A stretch of 54,441 nt of DNA from Pseudomonadota bacterium (GCA_023417315.1 JAEZFW010000063.1:1-54441), one strand, 5' to 3'. Counted from the stretch's first letter, positions 14,367 through 22,198 are shown. The notes: generated by a model not told the origin, from the letters alone. Translations and numbers: made by a program.

Positions 14367-17300
14367 CTAGGATGACCTGTTCAAAGCACACCCGCGCCTA
14401 CGACGCCGGCGTCGATCTGGCAATAGACGCGAGAGCATCGAAGCGACGCGACGTCCCGCCGCAATCATCGTCAGCAACACCAGACTCAGCCAGTCCGCCG
14501 AGCCACCGCCGCCCTTGTTTTCTGCTGGTGCCGGCATCGGTGTCGGTGCAGGTGCCGGTGCAGGTGCAGGGGTCGGTGCAGGTGCCGGCGTTGGGGTCGG
14601 CGTTGGTGTCGGTGCGGGTATCGGTTCTGGTGTCGGCGTCGGTGTAGGTGTCGGCACGGGCGCCTGCACGGTGACTATCACCGTACTACTTTGACTACCG
14701 AGCGAGTTGCTGGTGCAAGTCAGTGTAAAGCTCGTATCGACCTGCAGCGCCGAGACGGTCTCGCTACCGGAGATGAGCTTGTTTCCTGCCCAACCTTCCG
14801 ACGCCGAGCAGGTATTCGCGTTGCTACTGGTCCAGCTGAGCGTTGTGCTGCCGCCTGCCGCAACGGTGTCTGGATTCGCGGAGAGAGTGACTGTCAGCGT
14901 CGGTTGTCCCAACCCTCGAGGCACGACCGCCCAAATCGGATTGTCGCGATAGTCCGGATGCACACCCGAGGCCTGCGCGCGCTGCCAGGCCTGCTGACCT
15001 CCCGGTAAACCTGAGTCATATGCCGAGGCCAGCGCCGGCTGCAGGTTTGCGAAGTAGTAGGTGGTGCTGGTCTGGTCGCCCACCATGCCGTTTGGGCCGC
15101 TCACGGTTTGACCCAGTTCGCTCGCCAGGAAATCCGACATCTCCTGCGTGCCGCAAGCAATGGCGGAAGCGCCATCAGGCACGCTGTTCTCGAACACGGC
15201 CTTGAAATCAGGATAGAACGTCGACGTACCCTCCGGACCCACCTTCCACTTGAACAGCGCTGCGGCCTGGAAGCAGTATCCGGTGGAGGAGCTCGTACCC
15301 ATGATCCCGATCGGATATCTCAGCTTGTAATCGCGAAGCGGGATCGCTTCGGTAAAGCCGAGATCCACGATGTACTGCACCACCCACGACATGAAATAGT
15401 CGAAGAACAGGTACTGGTGGTTGCCGTCGTAGCTGAACATCGCCCCGAGGTTGTTTTTGTGGGGCCCGCCCGGGCTCACATACAAAGACACGTCCCGTTG
15501 AATGTTGGACTGCAACTTATCCAGCAAGTAAGCCTTGAATGGATGGTCGTCCGGCGTGATGTAGGCGGCCTGCGCCAAGGAGCGATAGGCCCATGCCTGA
15601 CCGCGTAACGAGCCGGTGTACCACCAACCTTTGGCACCATCGCGATATCCGTGATTGGTCCAGAACAGGTTGTACGCCGACCAGAACTGCGCCTCCTCCA
15701 GATAAAAGTAGTCGCCCGTCACGACATACGGGAGATAGCCGATCGAGGGCTGATGCGCAGCCCACACGACGCTGTAAGGTGACCCGCCGCCAGTGGGGAA
15801 TTGCGGCGTGCTCGACGCAGGATCCGATAGTGAGGCATTCGGATAATCGTCGATGCTGATCGGCTGACCTGTCTGCTCATCGCGCAAGTGAACGCTGTAG
15901 GCCGTGCCGCCGTCGGCGTTTGCCAGCATGTAATCGTAGGCACGCACATCGGTGCTCACTGCGTACACGGCGTCCCATTGCGGCAGCGGGCCAATGCCCG
16001 GCTGATAGCCGGTGTCCTCCATGTTGTCTTCCTGATCACCGTTGCTCATCGGCTCGGTCGAGCGCCGCACCGAATTCAGAAAGGCGTCGGTCGGCTGAAC
16101 GTTCTCGTACTTCGGTATCGCCTTGGTGTCCTGCAGGTAGGTCTTGTCGAGCTTGGCGTACACCTGCGGCTCGGCACCCCACCACAGCCGCTTGTGCCAG
16201 CGGGTCCTGCTGTAGTGAGTCAACGTCTTCTCGTAGTTCGCCTTGCCCGGCACGCTCACCGTGACTGCGTACGTGAAGTTGCCCGGATTGGCGACGAAGA
16301 CCCAGTTGTTCTCGATGACCACATCGGTGCGGATCTGCTCGATGCCTGCGTACGCGCGTACATGGAAGTACGCCCTCAGATGCGGATGCGCGGCGCCCGA
16401 GCTGGTCCTCACCGGAGCACTCGCCAGCCACTCGGACGCGAGCGGGCCGGACAGCCAGGTCTTCACGCCACCGTCAGCCAGAGCCTGGCGCGCCGATGCG
16501 CTGTACGGTGCTCCACCAACGGTCAGCGTGACTATCGTGTCGTAGCTACTCGCGAGCACGCTGCTCAACGGCACTGCTGGCCCGTCCAACGCCGCTCCGG
16601 TGCTCAGCGTCACCACTTGCGATGCATTGCCGTTCAACTGCGGCAGTACTGCGGTGAGCACTGCATGCCGTAGTGAACCATCCGCGTGATTTGCTTTTCG
16701 ATCGACCTGCAGCGGCAGGTTAGTGCCATCCGACAACCGCGCTCGCACGCTGGTACTGCCGGGAACCTCACCGACTTTGAACACGTGACCAAAAGTCACT
16801 GGCACGTCGTGCTGCGACACGGCTGCTTGACTGATCACCGTGACCGTCGTGAGATCCTCTGCCTGAGCACTCAACGCGAACAACGCCAGCACGCCCACGG
16901 GTAACAGACGCAACACCATCGGGGCAACGCAACGTCCCACCGCAATCAGCATCAGCAACACCAGACTCAGCCAGTCCGCCGAGCCACCGCCGCCCTTGTT
17001 CGCTTCAGGAATTGCAGCCGGTGGTGCCGGCGTGGGCGCGGGAAGGGGCGTTGGTGTTGGCGCCGGTGTGGGCGCGGGAACGGGCGTTGGTGTTGGCGTC
17101 GGCGTCGGCGTGGGTGTTGGCGCCGGAACGGGCGTTGGTGTTGGCGTCGGCGTCGTCACGTTCACGGATACGGAATCACTGCCGCTGCCGCCTGGCCCTG
17201 AACAATTCAGGACAAACTCGGTCGTCGCGCTCAACGGTCCAGCGCCTTGCGATCCCGAAATCGGCTTCACTCCCGCCCAGCCGCCGGACGCCTCGCAACC

Positions 17301-18803
17301 GGTCGCACTGGTCGACGTCCAGTTCAGCGTAACGTTGCCGCCCGCCTCCACCGAGCTCACATTCGAGCTCAGATCCACGGTCGGCACCGGATCAGACTCG
17401 ACATTCACGGTCACGGAGCTCGAAGCCGAAAGGGTTTGCCCCATGCACGTCAATGTATAAGTGGTTCGCTGAGTCACCGAGTTGATGACTTCACTCCCCG
17501 AGCTGGTCTTGCTGCCGGACCAGCCACCGCTTGCCGTGCAGCTGGTCGCGTTGATGCTGCTCCAGGAGAGCGTGACCGGACCCGAGACCGTCACGCTGGG
17601 CGGATCCGCGGTGAGAGTGACGGACGTACCGGACTGGGGGCCAGGCAACTTGAAGAAGTAAACGCTCTCATCGACAGCGTTCACCACCACCACACCGTTC
17701 TGCGATGGAACATGGCGGAAGCGGCCGTAAGTGCCGATGACGTAGCCTGAATGGCGAACACCCGCCACCGCCGTTGGCGTCACGGAGTTACCCGGATCCA
17801 GCGGCAGCTCCGACCACACCCAAGTGCCGCTCTTCACGTCCGCTGGCGCTTTCAACGTATAAATCGCGGCGCCGCCGCTCCAGCCGACGAACTGATCGTT
17901 CACCGGGTCGTAGATGAAGCCGGGAGACTTGGCGTTTTCGACCGCCCGCGGCCCGCTCGTGGTGACGCGGATCGGCGGATTCTTCGGCACGGCGGGATCG
18001 TAGACCTGCACGCCGTTGTTGAGACCGATGGTAACGATCAGCTTGCGCTTGAGGTCGAGCGCCGGCGCCGGCTCGCTGTTCGGGTCAAACTGAACGTGAC
18101 TCGTCCAGGTCCCCGTCGCGAGACTGAATTCCTGCATGCGTGAGCTGTTGCTGCCGGTGTCTTGGTACCAGACGCTCTGCGTGAACGGGTTGTAGATGCA
18201 GTACGCGCCGAGGGGATAGGAGTTGGAGGGCGCCGTCGGACCTGCTGACCAAGGCTCCCCGGTTCGGCCATTGACGGTGAAATCATAGAAATCAACGGCG
18301 CCGGCGCCGAAGCCGTTTGAATGCTGCGAGCCGACGGCACAGCTCATCATCTTGTGATGCGGAGCCGGCAGGTACGTGAGCAGATTGTAGGTATGCCGCG
18401 AGACCGGACGTCCATCGTGGCCGCGAACAGTGTTGTTCGCCGGCGGATCGGTAGGATCGGTCAGGCGCTCCCAACCCGGCGCATCCGAAGTCAAGGGTCC
18501 GAAGGCATAGACTTCATTGCCGGCGTAGTCTTTATGTCCCCCGCCCCATACGACCAAGCGCTCACGATCCGTGTCATAGATGCCGCCGCTCCAGGCAAGC
18601 ATGACCGCTGCGAGGTTGCCAGGCGGGTTCGAAGGCGCCACCGAGTCCATACGCGAATTGGGAAACTCGTACCATTGCCCGGCAGGCACTGAATCCAGCG
18701 GGCCGGCGATACTCGAGGAAGACGCACATAGCGCTGCTACACCGGCAGCCTTCAGTAGACGACAAGCCTTCGCACCCCGCGAACCATGACGTTTCCAAGC
18801 CAT
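14367..18803 (-). CDS. Giant two-unit secreted protein: kelch propeller unit plus RIFT-barrel-like unit, each with a C-terminal sorting tag
   Basis: A single 1478-codon frame. The ATG at 18803 has AAGGAG eight bases upstream and a signal peptide ending near SIAG. Unit 1: kelch-like beta-propeller (~37-395, e.g. VVWGGGHKDYAGNEVYAFG), two Ig-like domains with 'TLSWSS/TLNWTS' strands (~400-548), a Pro-Thr linker (~549-598), then KGGGGSADWLSLVLL plus a basic end, resembling GlyGly-CTERM sorting tags. With no stop codon, unit 2 follows: Met 629 opens a new signal-like sequence (VLRLLPVGVLALFALSAQA), then a RIFT-barrel/helical-toroid-like region resembling PcRGLX/YetA exo-lyases, a third Ig-like domain (~1304-1370), another Pro-Thr linker and an almost identical tag. 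Upstream lie a c-di-GMP riboswitch and a CRP-type site. Function is probably surface polysaccharide binding or cleavage; the RIFT call is tentative. Confidence 0.75.
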   Translation of the reverse strand: MAWKRHGSRGAKACRLLKAAGVAALCASSSSIAGPLDSVPAGQWYEFPNSRMDSVAPSNPPGNLAAVMLAWSGGIYDTDRERLVVWGGGHKDYAGNEVYAFGPLTSDAPGWERLTDPTDPPANNTVRGHDGRPVSRHTYNLLTYLPAPHHKMMSCAVGSQHSNGFGAGAVDFYDFTVNGRTGEPWSAGPTAPSNSYPLGAYCIYNPFTQSVWYQDTGSNSSRMQEFSLATGTWTSHVQFDPNSEPAPALDLKRKLIVTIGLNNGVQVYDPAVPKNPPIRVTTSGPRAVENAKSPGFIYDPVNDQFVGWSGGAAIYTLKAPADVKSGTWVWSELPLDPGNSVTPTAVAGVRHSGYVIGTYGRFRHVPSQNGVVVVNAVDESVYFFKLPGPQSGTSVTLTADPPSVTVSGPVTLSWSSINATSCTASGGWSGSKTSSGSEVINSVTQRTTYTLTCMGQTLSASSSVTVNVESDPVPTVDLSSNVSSVEAGGNVTLNWTSTSATGCEASGGWAGVKPISGSQGAGPLSATTEFVLNCSGPGGSGSDSVSVNVTTPTPTPTPVPAPTPTPTPTPTPTPVPAPTPAPTPTPLPAPTPAPPAAIPEANKGGGGSADWLSLVLLMLIAVGRCVAPMVLRLLPVGVLALFALSAQAEDLTTVTVISQAAVSQHDVPVTFGHVFKVGEVPGSTSVRARLSDGTNLPLQVDRKANHADGSLRHAVLTAVLPQLNGNASQVVTLSTGAALDGPAVPLSSVLASSYDTIVTLTVGGAPYSASARQALADGGVKTWLSGPLASEWLASAPVRTSSGAAHPHLRAYFHVRAYAGIEQIRTDVVIENNWVFVANPGNFTYAVTVSVPGKANYEKTLTHYSRTRWHKRLWWGAEPQVYAKLDKTYLQDTKAIPKYENVQPTDAFLNSVRRSTEPMSNGDQEDNMEDTGYQPGIGPLPQWDAVYAVSTDVRAYDYMLANADGGTAYSVHLRDEQTGQPISIDDYPNASLSDPASSTPQFPTGGGSPYSVVWAAHQPSIGYLPYVVTGDYFYLEEAQFWSAYNLFWTNHGYRDGAKGWWYTGSLRGQAWAYRSLAQAAYITPDDHPFKAYLLDKLQSNIQRDVSLYVSPGGPHKNNLGAMFSYDGNHQYLFFDYFMSWVVQYIVDLGFTEAIPLRDYKLRYPIGIMGTSSSTGYCFQAAALFKWKVGPEGTSTFYPDFKAVFENSVPDGASAIACGTQEMSDFLASELGQTVSGPNGMVGDQTSTTYYFANLQPALASAYDSGLPGGQQAWQRAQASGVHPDYRDNPIWAVVPRGLGQPTLTVTLSANPDTVAAGGSTTLSWTSSNANTCSASEGWAGNKLISGSETVSALQVDTSFTLTCTSNSLGSQSSTVIVTVQAPVPTPTPTPTPEPIPAPTPTPTPTPAPAPTPAPAPAPAPTPMPAPAENKGGGGSADWLSLVLLTMIAAGRRVASMLSRLLPDRRRRRRRGCALNRSS
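14447..14519 (-). repeat. 73-bp repeat encoding the second sorting tag
   Basis: Matches 16928-17000 at 69 of 73 positions. Both copies encode N-K-G-G-G-G-S-A-D-W-L-S-L-V-L-L and the following helix. Such high DNA identity points to recent duplication or gene conversion of the tag module, since the rest of the two units is unrelated. Confidence 0.85.
14525..14665 (-). repeat. Degenerate tandem repeat encoding the second Pro-Thr/Ala-Pro linker
   Basis: Short GGTGTCGG/GGTGCAGG-like words repeat about every 6 bp and encode alternating Pro-Thr and Pro-Ala dipeptides between the third Ig-like domain and the sorting tag. Such tracts are prone to slippage, so length may vary between strains. Confidence 0.8.
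16928..17000 (-). repeat. 73-bp repeat encoding the first sorting tag
   Basis: Partner of 14447-14519 (69 of 73 identical). In this copy the frame does not stop after the basic tail but runs into the next signal peptide. Confidence 0.85.
17010..17157 (-). repeat. Degenerate tandem repeat encoding the first Pro-Thr linker
   Basis: GGTGTTGGCGTCGGC-type words repeat and encode a Pro-Thr/Pro-Ala spacer of about 50 residues between the Ig-like domains and the first sorting tag. Confidence 0.8.
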
Positions 18804-18876
18804 TCCCTGCACTCCTTATTCTTAAAGAGAGCGGCGGCGCACAGTCCTGGCACTGAGGAGGATTCTGATCCATCCG

Positions 18877-18922
18877 CGAGCTCGTTGACGTCATTCCGTG
18901 CTCAGCGGGAATGACGAGCTCG
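18877..18922 (-). promoter_or_regulatory. Long hairpin in the leader of the giant secreted-protein gene
   Basis: Two nested inverted repeats (CGAGCTCG at 18877-18884 and 18915-18922; GTCATTCC at 18890-18897 against GGAATGAC at 18908-18915) form a strong stem in the ~200-nt leader between the c-di-GMP riboswitch and the start codon. No U-run follows, so it is more likely a folding partner or processing/stability element than an intrinsic terminator. Confidence 0.5.
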
Positions 18923-19004
18923 TGATTCAGTCGTCGAGGCGGCCCTTGGAAAGGAGCAAGCCCGGCCTCGCCGTAGCACAGCGAGAGCGGCTGAACATTT
19001 TTTT

Positions 19005-19087
19005 CCTGGCAACCCCGCTATCCAGAAGCACTCTTCGGGACCGGAAGCTTTGCGTCGCCATCTCACGATGGTTTTGCCCTTGTCAGC
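19005..19087 (-). promoter_or_regulatory. c-di-GMP-I (GEMM) riboswitch
   Basis: On the minus strand the sequence shows the family's conserved blocks in order: AAGGGCAAAACC, a stem closed by a GTGA (GNRA) tetraloop, GCGACGCAAAGC, TTCCGGTC, a variable arm, and ATAGCGGGGTTGCC. P1 is closed by the paired ends. It lies about 200 nt upstream of the giant secreted-protein gene on the same strand, which it presumably controls in response to cyclic di-GMP. Whether binding switches expression on or off cannot be told, as no clear terminator is seen. Confidence 0.92.
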
Positions 19088-19151
19088 AAATTGCGAATAC
19101 GAAACCTTGCGGGCCTCGTAGAGGCGAGCGCGGCAGTGGTCGCGCACGGCG

Positions 19152-19167
19152 TGTGACGCACATCACA
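19152..19167. promoter_or_regulatory. CRP/Clp-type operator
   Basis: A perfect TGTGA-N6-TCACA palindrome (TGTGACGCACATCACA) centred about 70 bp upstream of the riboswitch 5' end. This is the consensus of the CRP family; in xanthomonads the homologue Clp binds such sites and is itself inhibited by c-di-GMP. The distance fits a class I activator site for the promoter of the giant secreted-protein gene. Confidence 0.75.
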
Positions 19168-19196
19168 TTTCACGTCACCTTCGACCAGCGAGGCAC

Positions 19197-19262
19197 GCGC
19201 AGCGCCTGTATCTCGATTCTCCGGTCATGACAAGCGACGCGGCAATGTGCACTTCGTCACGA
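19197..19262. repeat. Dispersed 66-bp repeat, copy 1
   Basis: About 86% identical to 35107-35171. It contains GGTCATGAC and GTGCAC palindromic words and the motif CAATGTGCACTTCGTCACGA. No open frame is conserved with confidence. It may be a small mobile or regulatory element, or a shared RNA element. Confidence 0.65.
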
Positions 19263-19453
19263 CAGTTACGCACACTGCTCGCGCATTCGCATCGGCGAAA
19301 AGCAGCGCGCTCGGCCGACGACCGGGTCACCTTCGTGCGGTCTATCAAATCAGCGAGAAACTGCGATTCCGCGCCGGTCAGCACCGTGACGCGGACAGTG
19401 ACGCAGTGGACAAGAGTCAGGCTGCGGCCCGAGCGACAAGACGCGAGGTTGAG

Positions 19454-19624
19454 TCAGCGCAGCGCCTCGGCCGCCCGAATGAACGCCGCGACACTCTCGT
19501 ACAACGAACGTCGCGTGCGATCCAGATGCATGACGTGAGTGCCGTCATCGATACGCAATCGCCACTTAAAAGGGCTGGCGGTGAACCGCTCGAGAAACGC
19601 GCTCGCTCCGGCATCGTTCACCAC
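19454..19624 (-). CDS. Short unknown frame downstream of the HigB-like toxin
   Basis: A GTG at 19624 opens a 56-codon frame reading NDAGASAFLERFTASPF ... SLYESVAAFIRAAEALR, which has plausible protein composition. A separate ATG overlapping the toxin's stop (TAATG) reads MKTTLIVMW and then stops, so a single-base frameshift may have split a longer partner gene. It has no recognised antitoxin domain. Low confidence; it may be a relic. Confidence 0.25.
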   Translation of the reverse strand: MVNDAGASAFLERFTASPFKWRLRIDDGTHVMHLDRTRRSLYESVAAFIRAAEALR

Positions 19625-19646
19625 ATGACGATCAGTGTGGTCTTCA

Positions 19647-19934
19647 TTAGACGGTCTCCGCATCAACCTTGTCGTAGTCCTCGTGCGATCCAAAAAACCG
19701 GATCATCAACACGCCATGGGCGTACTGCACGACGGCGATCAGCCGATAGTCGTTGCCCTTGATGTTGAATACCACTCGGCCGCCCTTGAGAATGCTCGCC
19801 TTCGGATGAGCCTTCTTCACGTCCTCCGGTTGCTTCCATTGCGCCTTTTCCGCGATGGCCCTCCAGGCATCTTGGGCTCCAGTGTTTGTCGGTCGCGCCG
19901 TCGAAGGGCCACACTCTTGCGCTTTGGCGCCCAA
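19647..19934 (-). CDS. HigB-type toxin (RelE/ParE superfamily), possibly with damaged N-terminus
   Basis: The body matches HigB mRNA-interferase toxins: 'DVKKAHPKASILKGGRVVFN' then NDYRLIAVVQY and IRFFGSHEDYDKVDAET. The N-terminus is odd: in this frame only a TTG at 19934 is available, while an ATG at 19957 that overlaps the LysR stop codon (ATGA) lies in another frame and reads MSVLTASR, as expected for a toxin start. A frameshift near codons 9-20 is therefore likely. No HigA-like helix-turn-helix antitoxin follows. Either an orphan or an inactivated toxin. Confidence 0.7.
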   Translation of the reverse strand: MGAKAQECGPSTARPTNTGAQDAWRAIAEKAQWKQPEDVKKAHPKASILKGGRVVFNIKGNDYRLIAVVQYAHGVLMIRFFGSHEDYDKVDAETV

Positions 19935-19953
19935 CGCGACGCAGTTAGGACAC

Positions 19954-20916
19954 TCATGAATCAGGCGATCGCGCGCCGGGTCGCTGCGCGCTCGACTGCC
20001 GAAGGAATTGCTCCGTTTCGTCCAGCGTCGTTCTTGCTTCGCGCGCGAGCCAAGTGACGAACGAACGGATGTCCGGATCTTCCGCCTGTGCCCGAGGCCA
20101 GCGGGCTACGTGTTTCTTACTGGAAATCGCCGGCTCGAAGCCGCCAATCGGCACGATCAAGCGTCTGTCCTGAAGTGCGTCGTGTGCGAGCAGCGAGCGC
20201 GCAAGCGCAACGCCGCCACCGTCGACTGCCGCCGACAGGAGCAAACCCATGTCGGCAAAGCGCAGCTCGCCGCCGCGGCGCTCGCTGTAGTCGAGCCCCA
20301 TCCGGTCGAACCAGTTCCGCCAACTCCACTCGCCGGCACTGTCTGCCGCTTTGTGAAGCAGCGTCATCTTCTGGAGAGCACGCCAATCCCGCGTACATCG
20401 CTGCGGCAGCAGTCGGGGGCTGCACACGGGGAAGACTTGCTCGCTGAACAGCGGAGTCTGGGCCACCCCCGTCGCGTCTTCTTCCTGCTCTCCGACCCAT
20501 AAGATCCGCACATCCACCTGCGGAATGAACCTGGCGTCGTTTTCGATCGGCAGCAAGTCGATCGACAGATCGGGCCTATCTTGCATGAATGCGGGTAGTC
20601 GGCGCGCGAGCCACCACGTGCACAATGCGTTTCCCGCGGCGACCCGCAGCCGGCGCTCGCGCTTTCCGCCGAGTTTCTCGAGCCCATTCAGCACCATGAT
20701 CAATTCCGGCAGCAGAGCAGTGCCCGCATCCGTCAGTGTGAGCCCCGGATTCAAGCGGTGGATGAGCTGTGTACCGAAGTGCTTCTCGAGACGATGTACT
20801 CGGTGGCTGACCGCGCTCTGCGTGATGCACAGCTCGGCTGCGGCCTTCGTGAAGCTCAGGTGCCTCGCCACGGATTCGAACGCGAGCAATTCTTGAATCG
20901 ACGGAAGGCGGCGCAT
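19954..20916 (-). CDS. LysR-family regulator, GcvA-like
   Basis: N-terminal winged helix (LLAFESVARHLSFTKAAAEL, ITQSAVSHRVHRLEKHFG) followed by a GcvA-type effector domain (RRLRVAAGNALCTWWLARRL, a WSWRNWFDRMGLD segment, 'GLLLSAAVDGGGVALARS'). The length of 320 aa is normal. It lies upstream of the HigB-like frame. A beta-lactamase-like relic lies directly upstream; GcvA-like regulators often control beta-lactamase-type genes, so the old target may be that broken gene. This link is inference. Confidence 0.9.
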   Translation of the reverse strand: MRRLPSIQELLAFESVARHLSFTKAAAELCITQSAVSHRVHRLEKHFGTQLIHRLNPGLTLTDAGTALLPELIMVLNGLEKLGGKRERRLRVAAGNALCTWWLARRLPAFMQDRPDLSIDLLPIENDARFIPQVDVRILWVGEQEEDATGVAQTPLFSEQVFPVCSPRLLPQRCTRDWRALQKMTLLHKAADSAGEWSWRNWFDRMGLDYSERRGGELRFADMGLLLSAAVDGGGVALARSLLAHDALQDRRLIVPIGGFEPAISSKKHVARWPRAQAEDPDIRSFVTWLAREARTTLDETEQFLRQSSAQRPGARSPDS

Positions 20917-20974
20917 CGGTGCGGTCCAGGCTGCGAGATGTGTCGCGATAGATTAGTGCGAGCGAGCGCGCGAA

Positions 20975-21234
20975 TCACCCAACGGCGCCATTCTCTCGCC
21001 CACCGCCCGGCTCCAAGATCTCTCGCGTCATCCATGCGTCGTAAGGTTTGCCCGTGACCGCCTCGATGATCAGACCGAGCAATGCGTAACCATAGTTGGA
21101 GTACTTGCATCGCACGCCTGCGGCGAGCCGCGGCAATCGGCTGTTGATCCGGGCTGTTCTTCCAAGCGCATGTGAAACTCTATCCATGCGTCGGCGTAAG
21201 CGATCGCAGCATCGAGCCAACCGTCGCGGCCCAT
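20975..21234 (-). pseudogene. Serine hydrolase (beta-lactamase class C-like) relic
   Basis: Two pieces of one family lie in different frames. An N-terminal piece from 21234 reads LDAAIAYADAWIEFHMRLEEQPG. Further on, in another frame, comes the second active-site block KYSNYGYALLGLIIEAVTG with 'PYDAWMTREILEPGG' (Tyr-Ser-Asn motif). The SxxK segment that should lie between is missing, as is everything beyond the second block. This is an internally deleted, frameshifted remnant. Confidence 0.7.
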
Positions 21235-21235
21235 A

Positions 21236-21652
21236 TCACGCCCCTGGCGACGGGAATTTGCCGAGCACACGCTCGCACAGCGCGGAGTCCTGATACTCCG
21301 TGATCTCGACGATCTTATGGTCCTTCAGCCGGTAGATCAGGCAATAATCGTTGTCGTATCGAACACCTTCCTGTGTGACCATGTCGCCGCGCGCTTCGAC
21401 GACGACGCAGTCGCCGTCGGCGATGAAGCGCAACGGAATCGTCTTGCGCGGCTCTCGCGTGCGTGCGCGCACGTGGCCAAAGAGGTCACGCAGCACGGAC
21501 TGCTTGCCGTTGAACGTGCGCGACCACGAATACTGGCCACTGACGCGCATCGTGACGTTCTCTGCGAGATGCTCGACGAATAACGAGCCATCACCCACTG
21601 CAATCTTCTCGAAGATCTCCTGCATGAGTCTCCTGTTCTCGGCGGCGCTCAC
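21236..21652 (-). CDS. NTF2-like (SnoaL-type) protein
   Basis: A 138-residue single-domain protein of the nuclear-transport-factor-2-like fold: RLMQEIFEKIAVGDGSLF, then 'MRVSGQYSWSRTFNGKQSVL', IPLRFIADGDCVVVEARG and YDNDYCLIYRLKDHKIVEI. Relatives are small isomerases, cyclases or stress proteins; no catalytic residues can be assigned. The GTG at 21652 (VSAAENRRLMQ) agrees with the usual family start; ATG at 21625 is the alternative. It ends just before the hydrolase relic, so the two were probably once in one operon. Confidence 0.75.
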   Translation of the reverse strand: MSAAENRRLMQEIFEKIAVGDGSLFVEHLAENVTMRVSGQYSWSRTFNGKQSVLRDLFGHVRARTREPRKTIPLRFIADGDCVVVEARGDMVTQEGVRYDNDYCLIYRLKDHKIVEITEYQDSALCERVLGKFPSPGA

Positions 21653-22198
21653 GATGCTCTCCAGTTGTTCCAATACGCGACCGCGAGTATTTCGCGCCGA
21701 GTCCCGAGAGCCAAATGCCAATCTTTCATCGCGCATGAATCCGATTCATGAGCAACGCCGCTGCGATGGATCACTGAAGCGCTGCCGCAGGTCGAGATCG
21801 CGAACGAGTCGAGATCCGATGCGGCGCGACATCAACTCGCCTCCCGCGCGATCCAGGGTGACCCGTCGTGGGTGGGTATTCGGCGACACAGAGCGGGAAG
21901 GAGTGGACTTACCGACGATTGTTGGGGATGCCTGCAGGGACAAGTGGTAGGGGACATTTGAACTTGGTCGGGGTGAGGGGATTTGTCGCTTCCCGGCGGT
22001 GTCGCTGCATTTCCAGGTGAAGTAGTGTCGCAAACGGATTCAATCCGTTGCGCGGGTGTGTCGTGTGCTCGACTGGGCACGGACTCCGGGCGTCCGACAC
22101 ATTGCGACCGCCTTGTCTATACCACTCGCCATTTCGGTTGCCGTCCCTAAGATCGTCCAACACCCTGCAGGGCAACGCCGGACTGGTAGTTCGAAATC
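21653..22198. other. Gene-free stretch upstream of the AraC regulator
   Basis: No convincing gene on either strand. It contains an exact 17-bp palindrome AACGGATTCAATCCGTT at 22033-22049, a possible operator for the downstream regulator, and GGGGACATTTGAACTTGG-like wording near 21950 that recalls the ends of IS21-type elements, though no transposase fragment is readable. Confidence 0.3.

Larger units (their letters stand above)
14367..16919 (-). other. Possible independent second gene inside the giant frame
   Basis: The ATG at 16919 starts a complete signal peptide, so the 850-codon downstream half could be made as its own secreted protein. Against this, no good ribosome-binding site precedes it (only a GGGA about 15 bases away) and no stop codon separates it from unit 1. 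It may be translated by coupling, or the two genes may be truly fused. Annotation pipelines may report one or two genes here. Confidence 0.45.

Noticed and set aside
14260..14370. 36-codon plus-strand frame ending at 14370 (GKWIEILGAD at the end)
   Set aside because: Plausible composition, but no ribosome-binding site, no known family, and it runs into the 3' end of the opposite gene; it could equally be a relic.
14525..17157. Short regular repeats that could suggest a CRISPR or minisatellite
   Set aside because: They are 6-bp coding repeats in frame with Pro-Thr linkers of the secreted protein; there are no spacers.
21930..21990. GGGGACATTTGAACTTGG-like wording resembling IS21-type ends
   Set aside because: No second end, target duplication or transposase fragment could be read, so no insertion sequence is called.
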